8,534 bases of DNA, taken from the NCBI GenBank assembly GCA_021783435.1, contig JAJXUC010000162.1, positions 1-8,534 of the forward strand, given 5' to 3'. The notes under the pieces were generated by a model that was not told the DNA's origin, did not search any database, and saw nothing but the letters and a program-made list of their open reading frames with translations. The position numbers were made by a program, and so were the translations under genes. This stretch comes from Pseudomonadota bacterium. GTDB taxonomy: Bacteria; Pseudomonadota; Gammaproteobacteria; Burkholderiales; Burkholderiaceae. Within the stretch, counting starts at the first letter, position 1. Every line of letters starts with the position of its first letter. This document shows positions 1 through 6,173 of this stretch, piece after piece.

Positions 1-1
1 C

Positions 2-562
2 CAATCGCATCTGCGAACCGGGCAACTCACCGAAGACGAGTGGTCGCGTTTGCCCGAGACCATTGAACGCTTGGACGACGTGCAACTCCACATCGACGAG
101 GCTCCGGCGCTCAATCCGCTGGAAGTGCGTGCCAGGGCGCGTCGCCTGGCCCGACAATGCGGCAAACTCGGCCTGATCGTGATCGATTACCTGCAGTTGA
201 TGACGTCCTCGCGCGACGGCGAGAATCGGGCGACGGAGATCTCCGAGATTTCCCGTTCGCTGAAGGCTCTGGCGAAAGAACTGGCTTGTCCCGTGATCGC
301 CCTGTCACAGCTCAATCGTGACCTCGAGAAACGTACCGACCGCCGTCCCGTGATGAGCGACCTGCGCGAGTCCGGCGCCATCGAGCAGGATGCCGACGTG
401 ATCCTGTTCATCTACCGCGACGAGGTCTACAACAAGGATTCGAAGGACCAAGGCGTGGCCGAGATCATCATCGGCAAGCAGCGTAACGGGCCCATCGGGA
501 CCGTGAATCTGGCCTTCCTGCGCCAGCTCACGCGATTCGAGAATCTGGCGCGCGAGTTCTGA
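2..562 (+). CDS. dnaB: Replicative DNA helicase DnaB, C-terminal part (5' end outside window)
   Basis: This is the RecA-like motor domain of the hexameric helicase that unwinds DNA at the replication fork. The open frame enters from the left edge (first full codon at base 2) and gives 186 residues, roughly the last 40% of a usual DnaB of about 470 residues. Visible motifs in order are a Walker B region LIVIDYLQLM (about residues 57-66 of the fragment), the sensor stretch ALSQLNRDLE, the conserved SDLRESGAIEQDADVI segment and, near the end, KQRNGPIG, which carries the arginine finger. The Walker A lysine lies upstream of the window. DnaB is a common intein host, but the SDLRESG region is uninterrupted here. 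The gene stops 11 bases before the convergent PhoH-family gene and no terminator hairpin is visible after the stop. Identity is firm; the start cannot be seen. Confidence 0.96.
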   Translation, partial: QSHLRTGQLTEDEWSRLPETIERLDDVQLHIDEAPALNPLEVRARARRLARQCGKLGLIVIDYLQLMTSSRDGENRATEISEISRSLKALAKELACPVIALSQLNRDLEKRTDRRPVMSDLRESGAIEQDADVILFIYRDEVYNKDSKDQGVAEIIIGKQRNGPIGTVNLAFLRQLTRFENLAREF

Positions 563-573
563 GCAGGAGGACC

Positions 574-2265
574 CTAGAGAATTTCGGTGGCGTAATCCGC
601 AAGGCGGCTGCGCTCGCCGCGCGCCAGGGTGATATGCCCGCTGTGCTTCCAGCCCTTGAAGCGATCCACCACATAGGTCAGGCCCGAACTGCCTTCGCTG
701 AGGTAGGGGGTGTCGATCTGGGCGATATTGCCCATGCAGATCAACTTGGTCCCGGGTCCGGCACGGGTGATCAGCGTCTTCATTTGCTTCGGCGTCAGGT
801 TCTGGGCTTCGTCGATGATGACGAACTTATTCAGGAAGGTGCGGCCACGCATGAAATTCATGCTCTTGATTTTGATCTTCGAGCGGATGAGTTCCTGGGT
901 TGCCGCACGGCCCCATTCACCGCCCTGCGAAGCGCCGCCAGCCTGATTCAACACTTCGAGATTGTCGTCCAGCGCGCCCATCCACGGCGACATCTTTTCT
1001 TCTTCCGTGCCGGGCAGGTAGCCGATGTCCTCGCCGACGGGCACCGTGACGCGCGTCATGATGATTTCGTTGTAGCGGCGATCTTCCAGGACTTGGTGCA
1101 GGCCAGCGGCCAAGGCAAGCAGGGTCTTTCCCGTTCCCGCCTGGCCGGTGAGCGTGACAAAGTCCACTTCCGGGTCGAGCAGCAGGTTCAGAGCGAAGTT
1201 CTGCTCCCGATTGCGCGCGGTCACGCCCCATACCCCATTTTTCTGGTGGCTGTAATCGCGTATGACCTGCAGTACCGCCGTGGATGCGCGAATCTCCTTC
1301 ACGCGGGCGTACAGTGGGGTCGCGCTAGGGGATTCCCAGTAAACGGCCTGATTGACCAGCATGGCCGAAACCAGCGGACCTTGCAGGCGGTAGTAGGTGT
1401 GTCCGCCCTGCTGCCAGCTTTCCACGGACTGGGTTTGCTGTTCCCAGAAATCCGCCGGCAAGGGCAGCACGCCGCTATAGAGCAGATCGGCATCATCCAG
1501 GGTTTTGTCGTTGGCGTAGTCTTCCGCGTGCAAGCCCAAGGCGCGAGCCTTGACCCGCATATTGATGTCCTTGGACACGAGCACCACGGGACGATCGGGG
1601 TTGGCTAGTGTCAGGGCCTGCAAGACCGCCAGGATCTGGTTGTCGGCCTTGCCTTGGGGCAAGGCCTCGGGTAGGCGCGCTTCATGCGCCTTCGTCTGGA
1701 AGAACAGACGGCCGCGCGCTTCACGGTGCCCCGTGTGATCGAGACGGATGCCTGTTTCGATGCTGCCTTCGACGCCAGCGACCAGAGCATCCAGCTCACG
1801 GCTGGCTTGGCGCGCATTGCGTGCCACTTCCGACATGCCTTTTTTATGCCCGTCGAGTTCTTCGAGCGTGACCATGGGCAAATAAACGTCGTGCTCCTCG
1901 AAGCGGAACAGCGAGGTCGGATCGTGCATCAGCACATTGGTATCCAGCATGAACAGCTTGGAGACCTCCGGAGCCTGCGCCGCAGAGCGCTTGGCAGGTT
2001 TGCGCGGCGCCTTGGCGTTTTCTGAAGGGGACGCTGCCGCCACCAAGACTTCGCCAACAGGCCCGGTGGCCGGCAACAAGTCGCGCACAGGGGATGCAGT
2101 CATTGGTGCAATTTGCGCTTTTTGCGCGGGCCGCGCTTGAGAAGGTTTTGCCGAAGCCGCGCGCGCCTTGACTGGAGGATGAACATTCACGGCCTCGGTT
2201 GTCGCCGGCGTCGAGGACGCCTTGACCAGTGATCCGAGTTTCGAGGGAGGCTTGGGCAGGGGCAT
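574..2265 (-). CDS. PIN domain-PhoH ATPase fusion protein (PhoH2/YlaK type)
   Basis: The 563-residue product combines a PIN ribonuclease domain with a PhoH-type P-loop ATPase, the architecture of PhoH2/YlaK proteins. Mycobacterial PhoH2 is known as an RNA helicase/RNase; the role here is inferred from that. Residues 1-100 are low-complexity, rich in Ala, Pro and Lys, and probably disordered. The PIN domain spans about 104-260, with FMLDTNVLMHDP (Asp108), acidic residues in TLEELD (135-136), Asp208 in KADNQI and Asp233 in SKDINMR as likely metal ligands. A linker follows, then the PhoH domain from about 350, with Walker A GQAGTGKT (374-381), Walker B FVIIDEAQN (481-489) and a C-terminal LARGERS segment. 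It is not the shorter PIN-less YbeZ form. The ATG at 2265 has no evident Shine-Dalgarno; an internal ATG at 2103 has none either, so the start is less certain than the domains. A terminator upstream isolates it from bcp, so it should have its own promoter, which I could not pick out. Confidence 0.93.
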   Translation of the reverse strand: MPLPKPPSKLGSLVKASSTPATTEAVNVHPPVKARAASAKPSQARPAQKAQIAPMTASPVRDLLPATGPVGEVLVAAASPSENAKAPRKPAKRSAAQAPEVSKLFMLDTNVLMHDPTSLFRFEEHDVYLPMVTLEELDGHKKGMSEVARNARQASRELDALVAGVEGSIETGIRLDHTGHREARGRLFFQTKAHEARLPEALPQGKADNQILAVLQALTLANPDRPVVLVSKDINMRVKARALGLHAEDYANDKTLDDADLLYSGVLPLPADFWEQQTQSVESWQQGGHTYYRLQGPLVSAMLVNQAVYWESPSATPLYARVKEIRASTAVLQVIRDYSHQKNGVWGVTARNREQNFALNLLLDPEVDFVTLTGQAGTGKTLLALAAGLHQVLEDRRYNEIIMTRVTVPVGEDIGYLPGTEEEKMSPWMGALDDNLEVLNQAGGASQGGEWGRAATQELIRSKIKIKSMNFMRGRTFLNKFVIIDEAQNLTPKQMKTLITRAGPGTKLICMGNIAQIDTPYLSEGSSGLTYVVDRFKGWKHSGHITLARGERSRLADYATEIL

Positions 2266-2330
2266 GACGGTTGGAGTGGGAAAAGAAACTCAGAGTGAAT
2301 TGCTGTGCTGAACGAGCACGCATGCCTGAG

Positions 2331-2373
2331 AAACAAAACAACCGCCGTTCGGTCGAGACCAAAGGGCGGTTGT
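2331..2373 (-). terminator. Rho-independent terminator downstream of bcp
   Basis: The arms ACAACCGCC (2338-2346) and GGCGGTTGT (2365-2373) form a perfect 9-base-pair stem. The 18-base loop itself contains a small GGT/ACC hairpin. Read on the minus strand the stem is followed by a U-rich tail from the complement of AAACAAAA (2331-2338), which is the intrinsic terminator layout for transcription leaving bcp. Its outer arm begins 78 bases beyond the bcp stop and it lies before the PhoH-family start. On the plus strand no T run follows the hairpin, so it should act in one direction only. Confidence 0.85.
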
Positions 2374-2450
2374 CGGGCTGGCAGGCGAAAGGCAGAGGTC
2401 CTTGCGCCTTGGGTCTGGCGCAGAACGGACGAGCCAAGAATGATCCGGAT

Positions 2451-2915
2451 TCAAAGTTTGCGCACGGCCTCGAGGACTTCTTCGACGTGGCCTGCAACCT
2501 TCACGCCGCGCCATTCCTGGCGAAGAACACCCTCGGCATCGACCAGGAAGGTGCTGCGCTCGATGCCCTTGACTTTCTTGCCGTACATGATCTTGTTCTT
2601 CACCACGCCGAACATGTGGCAAAGCTTTTCCTCGGTGTCCGCGATCAAGTCAAAGGGCAGTTCGAGGTTGGCGCGGAATTTGTCATGCGAAACCAGGTTA
2701 TCGCGCGATACGCCAAAGATGACGGCGCCAGCCTTGTCGAATTGGGGATACAAGTCGCGGAACTGCATGGCTTCGGTCGTGCAGCCGGGGGTCATGTCCT
2801 TGGGGTAAAAGTACAGGATGAGTTTGCTGCCCAGATAATTTTTCGGGCTGAATTTGATTTCGCTCGTGGCCGTAGCCTCGAAATCCGGAACAAGCTTGTT
2901 AAGCACCAAAGCCAT
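2451..2915 (-). CDS. bcp: Thioredoxin-dependent thiol peroxidase, Bcp/PrxQ family
   Basis: This is a 154-residue peroxiredoxin that reduces hydrogen peroxide and organic hydroperoxides in the cytoplasm. The length and the sequence FYPKDMTPGCTTEA (about 36-49) mark the Bcp/PrxQ family; the peroxidatic cysteine is Cys45, with Thr42 and Pro43 of the active-site loop. The C-terminal half has the GIERSTFLVDAEGVLRQEWR segment (117-136) typical of the family. The resolving cysteine found five residues later in E. coli Bcp is Met50 here, and the alternative position in helix 3 is Arg81; the only other cysteine is Cys99. The frame stays open upstream to 3014, but the ATG at 2915 is preceded by AGGAG with a five-base spacer and gives the family's normal N terminus. 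A terminator lies downstream. The 133 bases upstream hold no gene; TAAAAT near its far end (minus strand) could be a -10 element but has no convincing -35. Confidence 0.95.
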   Translation of the reverse strand: MALVLNKLVPDFEATATSEIKFSPKNYLGSKLILYFYPKDMTPGCTTEAMQFRDLYPQFDKAGAVIFGVSRDNLVSHDKFRANLELPFDLIADTEEKLCHMFGVVKNKIMYGKKVKGIERSTFLVDAEGVLRQEWRGVKVAGHVEEVLEAVRKL

Positions 2916-2920
2916 GAAGT

Positions 2921-2925
2921 CTCCT
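2921..2925 (-). promoter_or_regulatory. Shine-Dalgarno that fixes the bcp start
   Basis: On the minus strand the sequence AGGAG is followed by ACTTC and then the ATG ending at 2915. This near-ideal site selects the 154-residue start over the in-frame ATG codons further upstream (2942 and 3014), which would add 9 or 33 residues unlike the family N terminus. Confidence 0.8.
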
Positions 2926-3048
2926 GATAGCGGGCCGTACATGTCGGCAACAGTTGGTTTCTTGGCCCCCTGTCGCCACCCCGAAGGCCAAACGCCCACG
3001 CATGCCGAAGTCACCCGTCAACAACACTGCGCATTTTAACAAGCCGGG

Positions 3049-3450
3049 TTACAAATCATCCGGAGTGCCGGTATTTGTGGGGCTGACGACCAGGCCCGCG
3101 ACGACCCGGCGGCCTTCGCTCGCGAGGATGTTGTAGGTGCGGCAGGCCGCCGCGGTGTTCATCACCTCAAATCCTATGCCCTGCGCCATCAGCGGCTGCA
3201 GCAAGGACGGATGGGGAAATTGCTGCTGCGTTCCAGTGCCGATGATGACGATTTCCGGTCTCAACGCGATCAGGCGCGTAAAGTCGGCCTCGGTCAGCGC
3301 CGCGAATCCGGCGCATCCCCAAGGTTCCGGCGCCGCATCGGTGCCGAGGCAGATGCCTTGCAGATGGCGGACATGGTTGACCTCCACGAACCCTTGGCCT
3401 TGTGCGGAAATGCTGTAGGAGGCCTGATTTGAGTCGGGTTGCAGCTTCAT
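3049..3450 (-). CDS. Mth938-like (DUF498) domain protein
   Basis: This 133-residue protein matches in length and pattern the Mth938-like/DUF498 family, which includes the human mitochondrial complex I assembly factor NDUFAF3. The bacterial members have no settled function. Diagnostic stretches are RPEIVIIGTGTQQQFPHP (about 64-81), an early IxxxGxGFVEVN-like segment (14-25), and a C-terminal MNTAAACRTYNILASEGRRV region (97-116). There is no signal peptide or membrane segment, so a soluble cytoplasmic protein is expected. The reading frame happens to stay open upstream, antisense to the aminotransferase, as far as 4818; the ATG at 3450 is chosen because similarity to the family begins there. 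No good Shine-Dalgarno precedes it. It is divergent from the aminotransferase gene and in the same direction as bcp, 133 bases away. The family call is confident; any link to complex I is inference from the eukaryotic relative. Confidence 0.85.
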   Translation of the reverse strand: MKLQPDSNQASYSISAQGQGFVEVNHVRHLQGICLGTDAAPEPWGCAGFAALTEADFTRLIALRPEIVIIGTGTQQQFPHPSLLQPLMAQGIGFEVMNTAAACRTYNILASEGRRVVAGLVVSPTNTGTPDDL

Positions 3451-3498
3451 GGACAGTCGCGGTCTGACCCCGGGTAGGGTGCTGAGTAAACGCGGTAA

Positions 3499-3504
3499 AT
3501 TATA
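3499..3504 (-). promoter_or_regulatory. Candidate -10 element for the Mth938-like gene
   Basis: The minus strand reads a perfect TATAAT here, inside the only AT-rich patch of the divergent intergenic region between the Mth938-like gene and the aminotransferase. It lies about 48 bases upstream of the ATG at 3450, which would give a short untranslated leader of roughly 40 bases. The -35 region at a spacing of 15-18 bases matches poorly (CGTTCA or CCGTTC) and there is no extended -10 TG, so this is a candidate only. The plus-strand promoter of the aminotransferase must also lie in this region but I cannot place it. Confidence 0.35.
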
Positions 3505-3554
3505 GGGTTCGCTCCCCGGTTGAACGGCTCGCGGGGCAGGGTGGTTCAGGGTAT

Positions 3555-3560
3555 GGGAGG
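3555..3560 (+). promoter_or_regulatory. Shine-Dalgarno supporting a GTG start for alaA
   Basis: GGGAGG is followed by CTGT and then GTG at 3565. It overlaps an in-frame ATG at 3553, which has only a weaker AGGG-type site upstream. The strength of this site, with the alignment of the protein N terminus to E. coli AlaA, favours the GTG. The spacer of four bases is slightly short. Confidence 0.55.
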
Positions 3561-3564
3561 CTGT

Positions 3565-4797
3565 GTGCGGGAATTTCGGAAATCGAACAAGTTGGCGGAT
3601 GTCTGCTATGACATCCGCGGGCCGGTGCTGGATAAGGCCCGGCAGATGGAAGAAGATGGTCAACGCATCATCAAATTGAACATCGGCAACTTGGCCGTGT
3701 TCGGCTTCGATCCGCCCGACGAGATCGTGCAGGACATGATCCACAACCTGCCGCAAGCGGCCGGCTACACCGACTCCAAAGGTCTGTTCGCGCCACGCAA
3801 GGCCATCGTCCACTACTCGCAGGAAAAGGGTGTGGCCGGGGTGACCATCGACGACGTGTTTCTCGGCAACGGGGCTTCGGAACTCATCGTCATGAGCATG
3901 AACGCCCTGCTGAACAATGGCGACGAGGTGCTGATTCCCTCGCCCGACTACCCGCTTTATACCGCCGCGGTTTCCCTTTCGGGGGGCAGACCGGTGCACT
4001 ACGTCTGCGACGAGCAATCCGACTGGTATCCGGACATCGCCGATATCCGCAGGAAGATCACGTCCAATACCCGTGCGCTGGTCGTCATCAACCCGAATAA
4101 TCCCACCGGCGCGCTCTATCCGCGCGAGTTGCTCCTGGAGTTGATTCAGGTCGCACGCGAGCATGACCTCGTGTTGTTCGCCGATGAAATCTACGACAAG
4201 ACACTCTATGACGGGAATGTCCACACCAGCATTTCCGCGTTGGCGGATGACGTGCTGTTCGTCACGTTCAACGGTCTGTCCAAGAATTACCGCTCCTGCG
4301 GCTACCGTTCGGGTTGGATGGTGGTGTCGGGTAACAAGCGCGGCGCGCGCGACTATATCGAGGGCTTGTCCATGTTGGCCTCGATGCGTCTGTGCGCCAA
4401 TACACCCGGACAATTGGCGATCCAGACGGCCCTGGGCGGCTACCAGAGCATCCGGGACTTGGTCGCACCGGGCGGACGACTGACCCGACAACGCGACCTG
4501 GCCTATGACCTGCTGACCCAGATTCCGGGGGTGAGCGTGGTCAAGCCCAAGGCCGCGCTCTATATGTTCCCAAAGCTTGATCCCGCGCTTTACCCGATCG
4601 CCAACGACCAGCAGTTCGCATACGACCTGTTGGCGGAAGAACGGGTGCTCATCGTGCAAGGTACGGGTTTCAACTGGCCGCGGCCGGACCATTTCCGTCT
4701 GGTTTTTCTGCCGAATGCCGACGACCTGACCGAGGCTATCGGCCGCATCGCACGCTTCCTCGACCATCAGCGCAAGCGCAAGTTGATTGCGGCTTAA
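3565..4797 (+). CDS. alaA: Alanine/glutamate-pyruvate aminotransferase, AlaA (YfbQ) type
   Basis: This is a 410-residue class I/II PLP aminotransferase that would interconvert pyruvate plus glutamate with alanine plus 2-oxoglutarate. The sequence follows E. coli AlaA almost motif by motif: SNKLADVCYDIRGPVL (7-22), KLNIGN (37-42), DYPLYTAAVSLSGG (128-141), INPNNPTGALY (175-185), FADEIYD (205-211), the PLP lysine in FNGLSKNYR (Lys240), MRLCANTPGQ (274-283) and DHFRLV with the carboxylate-binding arginine (Arg378). It is not AlaC, whose N-terminal half differs. The frame also offers TTG at 3520 and ATG at 3553. I chose GTG at 3565 because it has the best Shine-Dalgarno and places KL at residues 9-10, as in AlaA. 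The GNLAVFGFD segment replaces the GNPAPFGFD of E. coli. It lies 64 bases before hom on the same strand, so cotranscription is possible; the exact amino donor range is inferred. Confidence 0.92.
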   Translation: MREFRKSNKLADVCYDIRGPVLDKARQMEEDGQRIIKLNIGNLAVFGFDPPDEIVQDMIHNLPQAAGYTDSKGLFAPRKAIVHYSQEKGVAGVTIDDVFLGNGASELIVMSMNALLNNGDEVLIPSPDYPLYTAAVSLSGGRPVHYVCDEQSDWYPDIADIRRKITSNTRALVVINPNNPTGALYPRELLLELIQVAREHDLVLFADEIYDKTLYDGNVHTSISALADDVLFVTFNGLSKNYRSCGYRSGWMVVSGNKRGARDYIEGLSMLASMRLCANTPGQLAIQTALGGYQSIRDLVAPGGRLTRQRDLAYDLLTQIPGVSVVKPKAALYMFPKLDPALYPIANDQQFAYDLLAEERVLIVQGTGFNWPRPDHFRLVFLPNADDLTEAIGRIARFLDHQRKRKLIAA

Positions 4798-4804
4798 CGG
4801 TGAT

Positions 4805-4857
4805 GCCTTGTTCGGCATGCGAACAATATTCGCAAGGCCTTCTCCTCCCTTTTTTCC
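4805..4857 (+). promoter_or_regulatory. Structured leader of hom: overlapping inverted repeats and pyrimidine run
   Basis: The gap between alaA and hom holds three overlapping inverted repeats: TTGTTCG/CGAACAA (4808-4814 with 4820-4826, loop GCATG), GCGAA/TTCGC (4819-4823 with 4829-4833) and GCCTTG/CAAGGC (4805-4810 with 4833-4838). The first two use the same CGAA bases, so they exclude each other. A pure pyrimidine run of 20 bases (4838-4857), including six T, then leads to GACG and the hom ATG. There is no Shine-Dalgarno. Possible readings are an attenuator, a weak terminator for alaA, an operator, or an S1-dependent translation start. No Thr- or Ile-rich leader peptide is visible. The pattern is seen directly; the function is a guess. 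Confidence 0.35.
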
Positions 4858-4861
4858 GACG

Positions 4862-6172
4862 ATGAATCCAATTCAGATTGCCCTGCTGGGCGCGGGCACC
4901 GTGGCTTCCGGCGTGGTCAAGGTCCTCGAGCGCAATCAGGAGGAACTACGCCGCCGCGCTGGGCGTGGCATCGAGGTTGCCGCAGTCGCTGCGCGCAACC
5001 CGGAGAAAGCGCGCGAGGCCTTGGGCCAGGACCTGCCGATCACCCAGGACTTCATGCAACTGGCGACCCGATCCGATATCGACATCGTCGTCGAGTTGAT
5101 GGGTGGAATCTCGCCCGCGCGCGAATTGGTCCTGGCTGCGATCGCCGCAGGCAAGCATGTGGTGACGGCGAACAAGGCGCTGATCGCCTTGCATGGCAAT
5201 GAAATCTTCGCTGCCGCGCAAGCCAGGGGCGTGATGGTGGCATTCGAGGCCGCCGTGGCCGGGGGCATCCCCATCATCAAGGCCCTGCGCGAGGGGCTGG
5301 CTGCCAACCGCATCGAGTGGGTGGCCGGCATCATCAACGGCACGACCAATTTCATCCTGTCCGAAATGCGCGACAAGGGCGCGAGTTTCGAAACCGTGCT
5401 CGGCGAAGCCCAACGCCTGGGCTATGCCGAGGCCGATCCCAGCTTCGATATCGAGGGCATCGACGCCGCGCACAAGATCACCATTCTGTGCGCCATTGCG
5501 TTCGGTGTGCCGGTGCAGTTCGACAAGGCGTACATCGAGGGCATCGCCAAGCTCGACGCGGCCGATATCCGCTATGCCGAGTTATTGGGCTACCGCATCA
5601 AGCTGCTTGGCATCACGCGGCGCACGCCGGCAGGCATCGAATTGCGCGTGCATCCCACCCTGATCCCGGCCACGCGTCTCGTGGCGAACGTCGAGGGGGC
5701 GATGAACGCCGTGGTGGTGCAGGGCGATGCGGTGGGTGCAACGCTGTACTACGGCAAGGGCGCGGGCCCCGAGCCGACGGCCTCGAGCGTGATCGCCGAT
5801 CTGGTGGATGTGACGCGGCTGCACACGGCCGATCCGGAGCAGCGCGTTCCGCATCTGGCGTTCCAGCCGGGTGCGCTGGCCGATACCCCCATCCTGCCGA
5901 TCGAACAGGTGCAGACGGCCTACTATCTGCGCATTCGCGTGCGCGATGAAGCCGGCGTGCTTGCGGAAATCACCCACATTTTGGCCGAGGGCGGCATGTC
6001 CATCGACGCTTTGCTGCAACGTCCTTCGGGCGAAAGCGACCAGCACACCGATGTCATCCTGCTCACGCATGAAACCATCGAGAGCCGCATGAACCAGGCC
6101 TTGGCCAGCATCCAGGCGCTGGATACCGTCTTGGCTCCGATCGTGCGTTTGCGCAAAGAGGAGTTGCGCTGA
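4862..6172 (+). CDS. hom: Homoserine dehydrogenase
   Basis: The 436-residue product reduces aspartate 4-semialdehyde to homoserine, the branch toward threonine, methionine and isoleucine, in the cytoplasm. In order it shows an N-terminal Rossmann domain with GAGTVASG (10-17), the conserved VTANKALIA (101-109) with catalytic Lys105, the substrate domain with AGIINGTTNFILSEM (155-169), GYAEADPSFDIEGIDAAHK (188-205) carrying Asp201 and Lys205, and a C-terminal ACT domain (about 354-430) starting at YYLRIRVRDEAGVLAEI. It is monofunctional, without an aspartokinase part. The ACT domain suggests feedback inhibition by threonine, as known for this class. The ATG at 4862 gives the normal N terminus (MNPIQIALLGAG); the frame is open upstream but those residues are unlike the family. 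There is no Shine-Dalgarno before it. The stop codon is one base before thrC. The usual third Rossmann glycine is Ala15. Confidence 0.96.
   Translation: MNPIQIALLGAGTVASGVVKVLERNQEELRRRAGRGIEVAAVAARNPEKAREALGQDLPITQDFMQLATRSDIDIVVELMGGISPARELVLAAIAAGKHVVTANKALIALHGNEIFAAAQARGVMVAFEAAVAGGIPIIKALREGLAANRIEWVAGIINGTTNFILSEMRDKGASFETVLGEAQRLGYAEADPSFDIEGIDAAHKITILCAIAFGVPVQFDKAYIEGIAKLDAADIRYAELLGYRIKLLGITRRTPAGIELRVHPTLIPATRLVANVEGAMNAVVVQGDAVGATLYYGKGAGPEPTASSVIADLVDVTRLHTADPEQRVPHLAFQPGALADTPILPIEQVQTAYYLRIRVRDEAGVLAEITHILAEGGMSIDALLQRPSGESDQHTDVILLTHETIESRMNQALASIQALDTVLAPIVRLRKEELR
6157..6163 (+). promoter_or_regulatory. Shine-Dalgarno of thrC inside the end of hom
   Basis: AGAGGAG sits within the last codons of hom, 10 bases before the thrC ATG at 6174. 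With a one-base gap between the hom stop and the thrC start, this points to coupled translation of the two genes. Confidence 0.6.
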
Positions 6173-6173
6173 C

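Noticed and set aside
1..562. Possible intein in dnaB, a common host gene
   Set aside because: The conserved helicase motifs in the visible part run without interruption; the Walker A site lies outside the window and cannot be judged.
634..1608. 324-residue plus-strand open frame over the PhoH-family gene
   Set aside because: Antisense to intact PIN and Walker motifs; no family resemblance and composition typical of a shadow frame.
2305..2319. Small inverted repeat GTGCT/AGCAC upstream of the PhoH-family gene
   Set aside because: Only five base pairs, not flanked by a T run and not aligned with any promoter signal; likely by chance.
2271..2927. 218-residue plus-strand open frame covering bcp
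   Set aside because: Antisense to a complete Bcp with a strong Shine-Dalgarno; it also crosses the terminator.
2962..2991. Inverted repeat TTGGCC/GGCCAA in the bcp upstream region
   Set aside because: Six base pairs with an 18-base loop in GC-rich DNA; too weak to call an operator or riboswitch.
3514..3536. CCCCG/CGGGG inverted repeat in the aminotransferase leader
   Set aside because: Five base pairs around a 13-base loop, expected often at this base composition; no link to the ribosome site.
3451..4818. Open minus-strand frame continuous with the Mth938-like gene, giving an apparent 589-residue protein
   Set aside because: It is antisense to a well-conserved aminotransferase; only the last 133 residues resemble a known family, so the rest is a shadow of GC-rich codon bias.
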